Below are positions 31,233 to 39,484 of a stretch of DNA of 64,000 bases, piece after piece. The translations under genes and the position numbers were made by a program. The number at the start of each line of letters is the position of its first letter. Positions within the stretch are counted from its first letter, which is position 1. Origin of the DNA: an uncultured Christensenella sp. (GTDB lineage Bacteria > Bacillota > Clostridia > Christensenellales > CAG-917); contig CAJTNO010000001.1 of NCBI GenBank assembly GCA_910577815.1, positions 358,754 to 422,753 on the forward strand, read 5' to 3'. Under the pieces are notes generated by a model that saw only the letters and a list, made by a program, of their open reading frames with translations, was not told where the DNA came from and did not search any database.

Positions 31233-32084
31233 TTGGATTTTACAGGTGACAGAGCGAATTCCTTAAAGGACGTCATAAACGATACGCAGTTCAGATTTAA
31301 CAAATCGCTGGGGCAGAATTTTATATCCGATAAAAATTTGCTAGACGCCATTGTTTCGGACAGCGGTATAACCGAGAACGACGTCGTTGTGGAAATAGGT
31401 ACGGGCGGAGGCACGCTCACGCGCGCGCTTTCGGCTGCGGCAAAGCGAGTCGTTTCCTTTGAGGTGGACGAAAATCTGCAAAAGGTACTTGCCTTTACCT
31501 TGCAGGGGGTGGAAAACGCCGAGGTCATCTTCCGCGATATTCTTAAGATGTCGGATGAAGCCGTGCGCGAAACTATAGGTGCGGACAGCTTTAAGGTTGT
31601 TGCGAATCTGCCGTATTATATAACTACTCCGCTTGTTATGCGGTTTTTGGAAAGCGGACTTGACGTTAAAAGCCTTACGGTTATGGTTCAGCAGGAGGTT
31701 GCGGACAGGTTTGTGGCTAAGCCGAATACCGCCGACTACTCTGCGATTACGCTTGCTATAGAGAGCCGTGGAAGCGCGCGCATTACCAGAAGGGTGAACA
31801 GAAAGATGTTTTATCCCGTACCTAACGTGGATAGCGCGGTTGTAAGGATAGACATAGACAGGTGTAAGCTTGCGGGTGAAAATACTCAGATTTTGCATAA
31901 GCTTATACGCGCCGCATTTTCTATGCGCCGAAAAACGCTTGCCAACAATCTTAGCGCGGCGTTTGGCATCGATAAACAGACTGTTACCGAAATGATAACC
32001 TCCGCGGGCTTTTTGCCGCTTGTGCGCGGAGAGGCGCTGTCGCTTTCGGATTACGTTGCGCTTTCGCATATATTCGATAAATAA
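31233..32084 (+). CDS. rsmA: 16S rRNA A1518/A1519 dimethyltransferase (KsgA)
   Basis: The enzyme dimethylates two adjacent adenosines in helix 45 of 16S rRNA. The 283-residue product has FNKSLGQNFISDKNLLDAIV, the SAM motif VVEIGTGGGTLTRAL, the catalytic NLPYYITTP and the helix-binding FYPVPNVDSAVVRID and SMRRKTLANNL. There is no in-frame ATG at the N-terminus; TTG 31233 has GGAG 10 bp upstream and lies after the promoter. The gene is next to metG/tatD as in Bacillus, but the usual rnmV is absent, replaced by the radical SAM gene. Confidence 0.95.
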   Translation: MDFTGDRANSLKDVINDTQFRFNKSLGQNFISDKNLLDAIVSDSGITENDVVVEIGTGGGTLTRALSAAAKRVVSFEVDENLQKVLAFTLQGVENAEVIFRDILKMSDEAVRETIGADSFKVVANLPYYITTPLVMRFLESGLDVKSLTVMVQQEVADRFVAKPNTADYSAITLAIESRGSARITRRVNRKMFYPVPNVDSAVVRIDIDRCKLAGENTQILHKLIRAAFSMRRKTLANNLSAAFGIDKQTVTEMITSAGFLPLVRGEALSLSDYVALSHIFDK

Positions 32085-32101
32085 TTAACCGAGTGATAAT
32101 A

Positions 32102-32130
32102 CCGCGCCTAAGATAAGGCGCGGCTTTTCT
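32102..32130 (+). terminator. Terminator of rsmA
   Basis: CCGCGCCT (32102-32109) and AGGCGCGG (32116-32123) form an 8-bp GC-rich stem followed by CTTTTCTTT. Confidence 0.88.
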
Positions 32131-32243
32131 TTATCCGTTTTTATCGTTGCAAATCCTGCAAGCAGTATAATATTCGGCTGTCGTATAAAAGCCGCCGTGG
32201 CATTAAAGCGGATATGTCGGCATATCCTTTTGGGAGGTGAGTT

Positions 32244-33158
32244 ATGGTTGCAAGAAAAGAGATAATAATTTTAAACGGCGGCGGACATAAGGGAATAGTA
32301 AAAGTTTCGGGAGTTACGGGAAAGGACGGAGCGGCTAAGGTGAGCTGCTCGCTGGACTTCAGACCAAACGGCGCAAAGCTGTATCTTATCGGCGACAATA
32401 TCGCACAAATGGCACTTAACAATACAAATTGCGAAGCTGAAGTTGCTTTTTCCGCAAAATCTGAAATAGGATGCGTGCTTCGCTCAAGCTCGATTACTAT
32501 GTTCGGCGGAAGCGGCTCCAAGAGTGAAATGCTTAAAAGGATAGACACATATCAGCACGAATTAAACCTTAGCGAAAGCGACGCGCAGGGCGGAAGCAAG
32601 GCGCAAAAATCCCGAGCATACGGGAGTGCCGGAGGAGGCGAAAATGTGCACGGAGATTATAACGGGGAAAGACCTTCGGAAAATAAATCCGTAAAAACAG
32701 CCGAGGCAAAGCCGGCTAATGAGGCTGCCGCGGAGGTAAAAGACGCGCCGCAGAGGGAAGGAAGGGCTTATGTTGACGCGTCCGCAAGAGCGGACGTCAA
32801 TCCGCTGGGCGAGTGGACAAAGTATGACGGAAATAATTTTTATTATGCCGTAAAGCCGCAGATTGACGAGATGTTTGTATGCTATCCCGAGGAGGAGATT
32901 TTGGTTTCTACGGTTCCCAACTCCAAGTGGGTGAGAGTGGACGCGGAGGACGGGTATTACGTAGTCGGCTTGCTGTACGACGAGGACGAGCCCTCGTTTA
33001 TTTGCTACGGTGTGCCTCAGATAAAGTCCGACGCTCCCGTCAAGGCTCCGCCTGAGCTGCAAAATATGTGCGTCTGGCTGCCTGTCAACGTTTCCGAGAG
33101 CGTTTCGGGCTATTGGATTATATATCAATCCGCAAAAACGGGTGAAATAATCAAATAA
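32244..33158 (+). CDS. Two-domain unknown protein with a disordered linker
   Basis: The product has 304 residues. Residues 1-105 look like a compact beta-rich domain (EIIILNGGGHKGIVKVSGVT, with DFRPNGAKLYLIGDN). Residues 106-188 are a low-complexity, Ser/Ala/Glu/Lys-rich linker. Residues 189-304 form a second domain with many aromatic residues (WTKYDGNNFYYAVKPQIDEM, SGYWIIYQS). No signal peptide is present. I do not recognise the family; such proteins are common hypotheticals in Clostridia. SD GGGAGGTGA is strong. TATAAT at 32166-32171 may be its -10. It stands alone between two terminators. Confidence 0.65.
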   Translation: MVARKEIIILNGGGHKGIVKVSGVTGKDGAAKVSCSLDFRPNGAKLYLIGDNIAQMALNNTNCEAEVAFSAKSEIGCVLRSSSITMFGGSGSKSEMLKRIDTYQHELNLSESDAQGGSKAQKSRAYGSAGGGENVHGDYNGERPSENKSVKTAEAKPANEAAAEVKDAPQREGRAYVDASARADVNPLGEWTKYDGNNFYYAVKPQIDEMFVCYPEEEILVSTVPNSKWVRVDAEDGYYVVGLLYDEDEPSFICYGVPQIKSDAPVKAPPELQNMCVWLPVNVSESVSGYWIIYQSAKTGEIIK

Positions 33159-33165
33159 AATATAT

Positions 33166-33228
33166 AAATCCATTGTCTGTGAGCCGATAGCGGGAACGTG
33201 CGTTGTGCTTATGGACAATGGATTTTTG
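33166..33228. terminator. Bidirectional terminator with a long loop
   Basis: AAATCCATTGTC and GACAATGGATTT (33166-33176 area and 33214-33225) form an 11-12 bp stem enclosing a 37-nt loop, followed by TTTG. It separates the unknown gene (plus) from the AraC gene (minus). Confidence 0.7.
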
Positions 33229-33257
33229 CGATTTGCGCCGACAGCCGAATAACTAAA

Positions 33258-34124
33258 TCAATTCAATACCAAATTACGATACTCCGAAGGAGTCATTTTG
33301 GTGATTTCTTTGAATTTTCTGTTGAAATATGCAGTATCGTTATATCCGATTTCATATGCGACCGCCAGAATTTTTTTGGACGGGTCAACAAGCAGCTGTT
33401 TTGCTTTTTCTATTCGGATTTTCGTGATATATTTTGAAAGACTTATGCGCATTGTAGTGCTGAACAGTCTTGAAAAATAGCTTTGCGAAATGCAGCACAG
33501 TTCGGATAAATCCTTAAGCGATATGTTTTTATTGTAATTGTTTTCTATATATTTCAGCGCAAGCCGCAGCTTGTGATGTCCGTATGTCCGCGATTCGATA
33601 TGCGGCGCAGAATCCGTAAAATCTCCGAATTTAGTGAGTCTGTCCGTGAACTTTGTAAGTATATCGGATATGTTGGGCAGCTTGTCGCTGTTTACGTCAG
33701 GCATCGCCTCATAAAGACTTTTAAGGCGCTCGTCCTCCAAAGGCATTTCCTTATAGGTGTAATTTAAAAAATCTTCGGAGCCGTTAGCTTTTATCTGACC
33801 GCCGCAAATTGCGCCGAGTACTTCGTCTTTGTAATAAATGGGGAGAGTAAAGTCGATAAGCCCGCACGGACATTTGTAAAACATAGTTCTTCTCTGTCTT
33901 GCCGATTCCAATGCGGCGTGCGTCACGCACTTCAGGCAGGTGTCGCGTATTTCATCGTTTTTTCTTGCTTCCGAGCAAAACAATGAGTCGTTTACGGGCC
34001 AAATCAATGTTTTACCCGTTATGTCTATAACGCAGAGGTTTATTTCGGTCGCTTTAGCGATTGCGAGCAACGAGGATTCAAAATCCTCGAGAGATATTAT
34101 ATCGTCAAGACTGTATTTGGGCAT
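33258..34124 (-). CDS. AraC-family regulator with PocR sensor domain
   Basis: The product has 288 residues. Residues 5-165 are a PocR ligand-binding domain with the cysteine set CLKC...CPCG (TCLKCVTHAALESARQRRT and CPCGLIDFTLPIYYKDEV). Residues 185-286 are the double AraC HTH (ISLKDLSELCCISQSYFSRL; ILAVAYEIGYNDTAYFNRKF). PocR domains sense small alcohols such as propanediol in known cases. It is divergent from the 674-residue hydrolase gene, and the two promoters abut at their -35 boxes, so regulation of that gene is likely. SD AAAGGAG. Confidence 0.9.
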   Translation of the reverse strand: MPKYSLDDIISLEDFESSLLAIAKATEINLCVIDITGKTLIWPVNDSLFCSEARKNDEIRDTCLKCVTHAALESARQRRTMFYKCPCGLIDFTLPIYYKDEVLGAICGGQIKANGSEDFLNYTYKEMPLEDERLKSLYEAMPDVNSDKLPNISDILTKFTDRLTKFGDFTDSAPHIESRTYGHHKLRLALKYIENNYNKNISLKDLSELCCISQSYFSRLFSTTMRISLSKYITKIRIEKAKQLLVDPSKKILAVAYEIGYNDTAYFNRKFKEITKMTPSEYRNLVLN

Positions 34125-34185
34125 ATCGTCTCCTTTCCTTAGGTCGGCGGCATAAGCGTTTATGCTTTTTAATAAATGTCAAAAC

Positions 34186-34208
34186 AGTACAACAAGAAAG
34201 TACAACAA
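34186..34208. repeat. Tandem AGTACAACAA half-sites in the AraC leader
   Basis: AGTACAACAA occurs at 34186-34195 and 34199-34208 in direct orientation with a 13-bp period, between the AraC promoter and its start codon. Direct repeats of about 10 bp suit AraC-type binding, though the usual period is nearer 21 bp. Confidence 0.4.
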
Positions 34209-34209
34209 A

Positions 34210-34267
34210 ATAATACAGCAATACGTCGTATTTGTCAATTGAAAAACCTTTGCGCTTACGCTAACAT
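34210..34267. promoter_or_regulatory. Divergent promoters with abutting -35 boxes
   Basis: Minus strand (AraC): -35 TTGACA (34238-34233), 17-bp spacer, -10 TATTAT (34215-34210). Plus strand (hydrolase): -35 TTGAAA (34239-34244), 17-bp spacer, -10 TAACAT (34262-34267). The two -35 hexamers touch with no gap, so one bound protein would affect both. Confidence 0.75.
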
Positions 34268-34291
34268 AAAGTGGAAGGCGATTGATAATTT

Positions 34292-34360
34292 ATGTCTTTC
34301 GCGGCTGTCGGTATAGGAAGTATATCGGCTTTGGACGGACTCTTAAAGGAGGTGAAATAA
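34292..34360 (+). CDS. Possible 22-residue leader peptide
   Basis: ATG 34292 opens a 22-codon frame (MSFAAVGIGSISALDGLLKE, then V-K) ending TAA at 34358-34360. Its last codons overlap AAAGGAGGTGA, a near-perfect SD that is too far from the next ATG (34392) to serve it directly. GGAAGG precedes it at a long 13-nt spacing. It may be a leader peptide coupled to the hydrolase gene, or a chance frame. Confidence 0.3.
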   Translation: MSFAAVGIGSISALDGLLKEVK

Positions 34361-34391
34361 AAGTTCGTCGTCTAATAATTAGGAGGATTTT

Positions 34392-36416
34392 ATGGATTAT
34401 TTGAAAAACAGTTTTATTGCTTATTGCAAAAAGCATAAAGTCGCGATTCTGTTTCTTGTAATATGTCTTGCGGTAATTTTTGTGACGAGCTTTGCGCAAT
34501 CCGCCGTTCAGACCGACGGTTGGTCGGTTACGGTATCCGATTTGAGAAACGCGACAAATAAAGGCGTTAAAGAGATTCAGACTACGGATAAAAATACGGG
34601 CGAGATAGTGGTGGAGAACAAGAGCGTCGACGGTAAAGTCGTAAGCGGTCTGTTATTTAAGCCTAAATCCGCGACTGCGGATAAGCCTGTTCCCGGTATC
34701 GTGTTCACGCACGGATATCTCAATAACCGCGAAATGCAGCTTCAGAACGCTATAGAGCTTGCACGCCGCGGTTTCGTCGTTCTTGCCGTCGACCGCGAAG
34801 GTCACGGAAACTATGAAAATTCAGGCAATCAAAACGCTATGATGGCGACAAACGGTCTGTATGACAGCGCGAAATATCTTTACAATCTCGATTATGTGGA
34901 TAAAACCAGAATAGGTATTTCCGGACACTCTATGGGCGGTTATACGACGGCTATGACGCTTGTGAGCGACAGTACGCTTACAGGCGGACTCGGTATTGTT
35001 TCCGCCGGACTTATACAGTCCTGGAGCACTTTTATCACGGCTGGTCCCGGTGTTGACGTCGGCTTTTTAAAATCCAAGGACGACGAGTTTTTCTACACCA
35101 CTAACGAGAACGGAGGCACTCTGTCAAGAGATTGGCTGTCCACCGAGCAAGCTAAAAAGTATGTCGGCAATGCAAAGATGGAGGGCGACGTCGTAAACGG
35201 CGGCATATACGTCAAGGGTCAGCTTGTTACTCCCGAAGCGGGTAAAGAGGTTGACGGAGCTATAAGAGTTATATACGAAATTCCCGGAGTGCATCCTCAG
35301 GTGCATTATTCGGTTGAAGGCGCAAAGGCGGTTATAGACTTTTTCTACAACTCGTTCGGTACTCCCGACGGTGCGAAATATCTCGCTAAGGAAAGTCAGT
35401 CCTGGTGGGTTAAGGACCTGTTCTCTCTTATCGGAATGATTGCTCTGTTCGCAATGATTTTCCCGCTGGCAAGCTTGTTGCTTACAATTCCGTTTTTCCG
35501 CTCGCTGGCAGTCGGCAAGCAACAGGTCGGCGCGGACGGAACTATGGTTTGGTCGGGTAATGCTCCCATTGAACCGAAGCCTCTGAAGGGAGTGCTTAAA
35601 AATATCACGTATTGGTTGGGCGCGCTCGGGATAATGCTTTTCAGCGGATTTATAATCCACGACATCGCTACCGAATACGGACGTAAGGTTTTCCCCAATA
35701 CGCAGCTTTTCCCGCAGGATACCACTAACTGGGTAGCTATTTGGGCGGTTGTCGTTGCGCTGTTCTCTCTGTTGGTAATTCTGTTCTTCTGGCTGGTAAA
35801 TACGGTTGCTTATCGCGCCAAATATAAGGAAAACGCAGGTCCGTATATAGAGAATCCGTTTGCATCCGCAAAAATACAAACGGGCTTTAAAGGACTTGTC
35901 AAAGCCTTCCTGCTTGCGGCAATCGTAGTATTCTGTTTGTATTTCGTAACGTTTATCAACTGGTCTGCTTGGTTGGTCGACTTCCGTATCTGGACGTTTG
36001 CGATAAAGGTGTTCGACGTGGGCGTTATGCTTCCGACGATGGTGCGTTACGCTTTGTTCTTCGGTATCTTCTTTGTGGTCAGCGCAATCTTCAATGAGAA
36101 CTACCGCGCAAAGAATCTCCCCGAATGGGCAAGCACGTTGATTAACATTTTCTTTAACGTGTTCGGCGTAATCCTGGCTATATCCATTCAGTACGGTCAA
36201 TTCCGTGCCTCGGGCGTTATGTGGCAAAAGGATATGGCTCTCGGATACATAGTTTTGATTCCTATGGTTCCGGTGCTCGCAATATCCACTGTCATTTCGA
36301 GAAGAATGACTGCCAAAACAGGAAATATGTGGTTGGGCGCATTTATAAATACAATGCTGTTTACGATTATAACCTGTGCAAATACCGCTGCATCTTTCGC
36401 TTACGTGATGGGATGA
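34392..36416 (+). CDS. Alpha/beta hydrolase fused to a polytopic membrane domain
   Basis: The product is 674 residues. After one membrane helix (18-36) an alpha/beta hydrolase domain faces outward (about 75-360) with the nucleophile elbow GHSMGG (Ser180), the FTHGYLNN oxyanion region, and a possible HYSVEGAK C-terminal His segment. Residues 400-674 hold 7-8 hydrophobic helices. A peptidase S9/dienelactone-hydrolase-like domain plus a membrane domain suggests a surface esterase or peptidase; no substrate can be read. SD AGGAGG is followed by ATG 34392. It is under a promoter that abuts the AraC/PocR promoter and is probably controlled by it. A terminator hairpin follows at 36441. Confidence 0.75.
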   Translation: MDYLKNSFIAYCKKHKVAILFLVICLAVIFVTSFAQSAVQTDGWSVTVSDLRNATNKGVKEIQTTDKNTGEIVVENKSVDGKVVSGLLFKPKSATADKPVPGIVFTHGYLNNREMQLQNAIELARRGFVVLAVDREGHGNYENSGNQNAMMATNGLYDSAKYLYNLDYVDKTRIGISGHSMGGYTTAMTLVSDSTLTGGLGIVSAGLIQSWSTFITAGPGVDVGFLKSKDDEFFYTTNENGGTLSRDWLSTEQAKKYVGNAKMEGDVVNGGIYVKGQLVTPEAGKEVDGAIRVIYEIPGVHPQVHYSVEGAKAVIDFFYNSFGTPDGAKYLAKESQSWWVKDLFSLIGMIALFAMIFPLASLLLTIPFFRSLAVGKQQVGADGTMVWSGNAPIEPKPLKGVLKNITYWLGALGIMLFSGFIIHDIATEYGRKVFPNTQLFPQDTTNWVAIWAVVVALFSLLVILFFWLVNTVAYRAKYKENAGPYIENPFASAKIQTGFKGLVKAFLLAAIVVFCLYFVTFINWSAWLVDFRIWTFAIKVFDVGVMLPTMVRYALFFGIFFVVSAIFNENYRAKNLPEWASTLINIFFNVFGVILAISIQYGQFRASGVMWQKDMALGYIVLIPMVPVLAISTVISRRMTAKTGNMWLGAFINTMLFTIITCANTAASFAYVMG

Positions 36417-36440
36417 TAAATCACGGCTGATAATTATTTA

Positions 36441-36472
36441 GTCGTCCGGCATTTTTGTCGGGCGACTTTTAA
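36441..36472 (+). terminator. Terminator of the hydrolase gene
   Basis: AGTCGTCCG (36441-36449) and CGGGCGACT (36460-36468) form a 9-bp stem with one G-T pair followed by TTTAATTTT. Confidence 0.8.
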
Positions 36473-36506
36473 TTTTCATATTTTATACGGAAAAATGAAG
36501 AAAATG

Positions 36507-36535
36507 TTGCTATCGTCGCGCTCGGATGTTATGCT
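36507..36535 (+). promoter_or_regulatory. Probable promoter of the SGNH esterase gene
   Basis: -35 TTGCTA (36507-36512), 17-bp spacer, -10 TATGCT (36530-36535). Confidence 0.55.
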
Positions 36536-36563
36536 TAACGTATCTTAATCGAGGCGGGGAATT

Positions 36564-37292
36564 ATGACCAACAAAAAGAAAGCGGTAATTGCCATATCCG
36601 CTGTACTGGCGTTTATTATACTTGCCGTTTGCATAACCGTACCTTGTTTGTACGAAAACGGCTTGCTCGGAGATATTCATCCTATGAAAAAAGCTAAGGA
36701 CGGACAAGTGCGCGTGGCTTGCGTCGGCGACAGCCTTACCTACGGGCTGGGAGTGGAGCATTGGACTAAAAACAATTATCCCGCAAGACTCGGAGGTATG
36801 CTAGGCGGCGGTTACTGCGTAAACAATTTCGGATATTCGGGACGTACGGCGTCTCCCGAGGGCGACCGTCCCTACATCGCGGAAAAGCTGTATAAGGACA
36901 GCCTGAGCTTTGCGCCCGAGATTGTGGTTATAATGCTCGGCTCCAACGACTCCAAGGATGGAAATTGGAAGGGCAAGGATAAGTATATCGAGCATTATGT
37001 AAATATAATAAATTCGTATCTTGCGCTTGACAGCGTTCGCGAGGTGTATATTATGACTCCCTCGCCCGTGTGGACGGTCAAGGGCGAGGAGCCTTACGGC
37101 ATAAGCCCCGAGGTTATAAGCGACCAAATCGTGCCCGCCGTCGAGGAAATAGCCGAAAGACTCAATCTAAAGCTTATAGACCTTTATAGCATATTCGAGG
37201 ACAAGCCGCACCTGTTTAAGGACGGCGCGCATCCCAACGCCGAGGGCGCGGGTATGATTGCATCCGCAGTTTACGACGCGATTACCGCTTAG
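36564..37292 (+). CDS. SGNH/GDSL-family esterase, membrane-anchored
   Basis: The product has 242 residues. A signal anchor (7-27) places the catalytic domain outside. The SGNH blocks are present: VGDSLTYG (Ser57), a GYSGRT Gly block, MLGSNDSKDGNWK (Asn) and DGAHPNAEG (Asp-x-x-His). Such enzymes hydrolyse esters on lipids or cell-wall glycans. It follows the alpha/beta-hydrolase gene on the same strand but has its own promoter and terminator. Confidence 0.9.
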   Translation: MTNKKKAVIAISAVLAFIILAVCITVPCLYENGLLGDIHPMKKAKDGQVRVACVGDSLTYGLGVEHWTKNNYPARLGGMLGGGYCVNNFGYSGRTASPEGDRPYIAEKLYKDSLSFAPEIVVIMLGSNDSKDGNWKGKDKYIEHYVNIINSYLALDSVREVYIMTPSPVWTVKGEEPYGISPEVISDQIVPAVEEIAERLNLKLIDLYSIFEDKPHLFKDGAHPNAEGAGMIASAVYDAITA

Positions 37293-37303
37293 TAAAATAA
37301 TCA

Positions 37304-37331
37304 GCAGACGGTCGGGTCTGCGGATTTCTTT
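37304..37331 (+). terminator. Terminator of the SGNH gene
   Basis: GCAGAC (37304-37309) and GTCTGC (37316-37321) form a 6-bp stem followed by GGATTTCTTTTT. Confidence 0.65.
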
Positions 37332-37790
37332 TTATTCAAAACTATATTCAAGGCAACCTTTTTGCAATATGTGATTTTCTGCTTTTTTCAGAAAGTGCTT
37401 TTTTCGTTTGTTAGCGGATAAGTCTATCGGGCAGTCTAACGCATAAACCGTTATGCGATATGTATGTGTCTTGCCGCGAGGCGGTTTCGGGCCGGCATAT
37501 TTGTGCATACCGTATGCTGCGCCTTGTGTCGCGCCTATATCCGAAAGGTATTTGCCTTTCGGGATTGCCTTTTCGATTTTGCCTGCCGCCGGAATATTCC
37601 AAATAACCCAATGCGTAAAGTTTTTTATCGGGTGGCTAATATCTTCCAAAGTAACCGCAAGCGTTTCGGCATCATCTGAAAGATTGCCGATTGCAATTTC
37701 GGGCGACGAATCTTTCCCTCTGCCCGTGTATTCGATAGGGAATTTATTATTATTTATAAAATCAGGTAAACTGAATATTAACTGTTCCAT
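37332..37790 (-). CDS. YbhB/YbcL family (PEBP-like) protein
   Basis: The product has 152 residues. The phosphatidylethanolamine-binding-protein fold is shown by the IEYTGRGKDSSPEIAI segment, LAVTLEDISHPIKNFTHWVI, WNIPA and KYAGPKPPRGKTHTYRITVY. The molecular role of bacterial members is not established. The SD is GGAG. It is last in a six-gene minus-strand cluster of accessory enzymes (37332-41202), 22 bp after the MBL gene. Confidence 0.9.
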   Translation of the reverse strand: MEQLIFSLPDFINNNKFPIEYTGRGKDSSPEIAIGNLSDDAETLAVTLEDISHPIKNFTHWVIWNIPAAGKIEKAIPKGKYLSDIGATQGAAYGMHKYAGPKPPRGKTHTYRITVYALDCPIDLSANKRKKHFLKKAENHILQKGCLEYSFE

Positions 37791-37811
37791 AATTCAACTC
37801 CGTTTTAATTT

Positions 37812-38573
37812 TTACAGCCAAACCGCCCAATCACCGTAATCGAATGTTCCTGCGCCGTGATGCAGTTTTCCTTGTGCCTTCAATGCACGGAAAGCATCTC
37901 TCATTCTAATTGCAATTTCGGGTTGTATATCAAGCGAATGATGTGCAGGAAACAATCTTTTAGAGGGCAATGCGGCGATTGCTTCAAGCGAGTTGAGATA
38001 TGCATCGGGGTCGGTTGAAGGATAGTAGGCAAACAATGCGTCCTTATAAATCAAATCGCCCGTAAATATGTAACCTCGCTTTTGTTCCCAAAAACAAAGA
38101 TGTCCCGGCGAATGTCCTGCGGTATGCAAAACTTCGATTTTTCTATCGCCGATGTCGATAATTTCACCGCCGTTCAAAACAAGCGTCGGCGTTCCTTTAA
38201 ACATCTCGTATTTGCTTACGTCAAAGCCTTCGGGCAAATCGCAACGGTCAATAACCATATCGCGAACTGTTTGAACAGAAAGCGGAAATTTACCGTTAAG
38301 CCAATCCAACTCGGCTTTGTGAGCATAAAAATCGGGAAAGTATTTGTGTCCGCCTATATGGTCCCAATGAATATGGGTTGCAACGGCGGTAACGGGTTTA
38401 TCCGTCAGTTTGCGTACCTCGTCATAAATATTGCAAATACCGAGTCCCGTATCAATCAAAAGGCAGCGCTCGCTGCCGATTAAAAGATAGCAGTGCGTTT
38501 CCTCCCAATGGCGGTATTCGCTTATGATATACGTTTGCTCATCTATTTTGTCTAACGTAAACCAATCTTTCAT
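37812..38573 (-). CDS. MBL-fold metallo-hydrolase
   Basis: The product is 253 residues from ATG 38573. It has the metallo-beta-lactamase motif THIHWDHIGG (His67, His69, Asp71, His72), LLIDTGLG, LHTAGHSPGH and FTGDLIYKD. The family covers thiolesterases, lactonases and RNases; the short C-terminal part fits a glyoxalase II-like or lactonase-type enzyme. The longer frame to 38624 lacks support: SD GAGGAA precedes 38573, which overlaps the methyltransferase stop (ATGA), so the two are translationally coupled. Confidence 0.9.
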   Translation of the reverse strand: MKDWFTLDKIDEQTYIISEYRHWEETHCYLLIGSERCLLIDTGLGICNIYDEVRKLTDKPVTAVATHIHWDHIGGHKYFPDFYAHKAELDWLNGKFPLSVQTVRDMVIDRCDLPEGFDVSKYEMFKGTPTLVLNGGEIIDIGDRKIEVLHTAGHSPGHLCFWEQKRGYIFTGDLIYKDALFAYYPSTDPDAYLNSLEAIAALPSKRLFPAHHSLDIQPEIAIRMRDAFRALKAQGKLHHGAGTFDYGDWAVWL

Positions 38574-39448
38574 TTTTGTTTTATTCCTCGCATTATCATA
38601 ACTACCGATACGTTTGTATCCCATTGCTTTTCATTATTATCGTATTGTTTAATGCGAACGTCATATTTGTTATTTATTATGCGTTTCATTTGATTAATTT
38701 CTTGATTTGAAAAATATTCGGGCATTGTACGCTCTACCGATTCGATTGACTCAATAGCAGAATATCTGTCTGCATTGATAACCGCGCGTGCAAATTCGGG
38801 CGTAGTTTCGAGATTGTCAGGCGTTAAATCCACAAGCACGTAGCCTGTTTTAATATGCTTAAATCCGTATTGTTCCATAACAAAAGGCAATTGCGCTTCG
38901 TTCAAATAATATTTACCTATGTTGTACTTTTCAATCGAATTGTCGTGTTGTTCCGCTTTTTTCCAAAAGGCTGTTTCGTAATCGTTTTGCGCATAGCAAT
39001 TAGGCGCGACGGTGATACTCTTACGAGAAGAAAGTACCAAACAAACACCGTTAGGCTTCAAAACTCGCAGTTGCTCATTGTAAAATAAAGACGGCTCTAT
39101 ATGTTCGCAGACGGTATTGGAAATAACAACATCAAAGCTTTCATCCGCAAACGGAAGCGCGCTTATATCGGCTTCAATAAACGATACGTCGTTTTCGTGT
39201 TCTTCGGCAAACCGTATAAATTCGCTGTCTCGGTCAATGGCGGTAATTTCCGCATTAGGATACCAACGGGCAAGTGCGCCCGCAAAAGCACCAGGACCGC
39301 ATCCTATTTCAAGAATATTCAATTTGTTTTGTTTGTCTAAATCGAATAACGCTTTATAACGATTTGCAAATCTATCGTCAAAGCGCAGTTTGCGACTGTA
39401 ATATAATGTTTTTACGCCTTGTATAAATTCAGACCATATCGTGTTCAT
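38570..39448 (-). CDS. Class I SAM-dependent methyltransferase
   Basis: The product is 292 residues. The Rossmann-type methyltransferase core spans about 40-160 with motif I LNILEIGCGPGAFAG, motif II ITAIDRDSEFI, acidic DISALPFADESFDVVISNTV and the LRVLKPNG post-motif. The substrate is unknown. The gene lacks a clear SD. It overlaps the downstream MBL gene by 4 bp. Confidence 0.88.
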   Translation of the reverse strand: MNTIWSEFIQGVKTLYYSRKLRFDDRFANRYKALFDLDKQNKLNILEIGCGPGAFAGALARWYPNAEITAIDRDSEFIRFAEEHENDVSFIEADISALPFADESFDVVISNTVCEHIEPSLFYNEQLRVLKPNGVCLVLSSRKSITVAPNCYAQNDYETAFWKKAEQHDNSIEKYNIGKYYLNEAQLPFVMEQYGFKHIKTGYVLVDLTPDNLETTPEFARAVINADRYSAIESIESVERTMPEYFSNQEINQMKRIINNKYDVRIKQYDNNEKQWDTNVSVVMIMRGIKQK

Positions 39449-39484
39449 AATCAGTTATTTTCTTTTATTCATATTCCTAATAAA

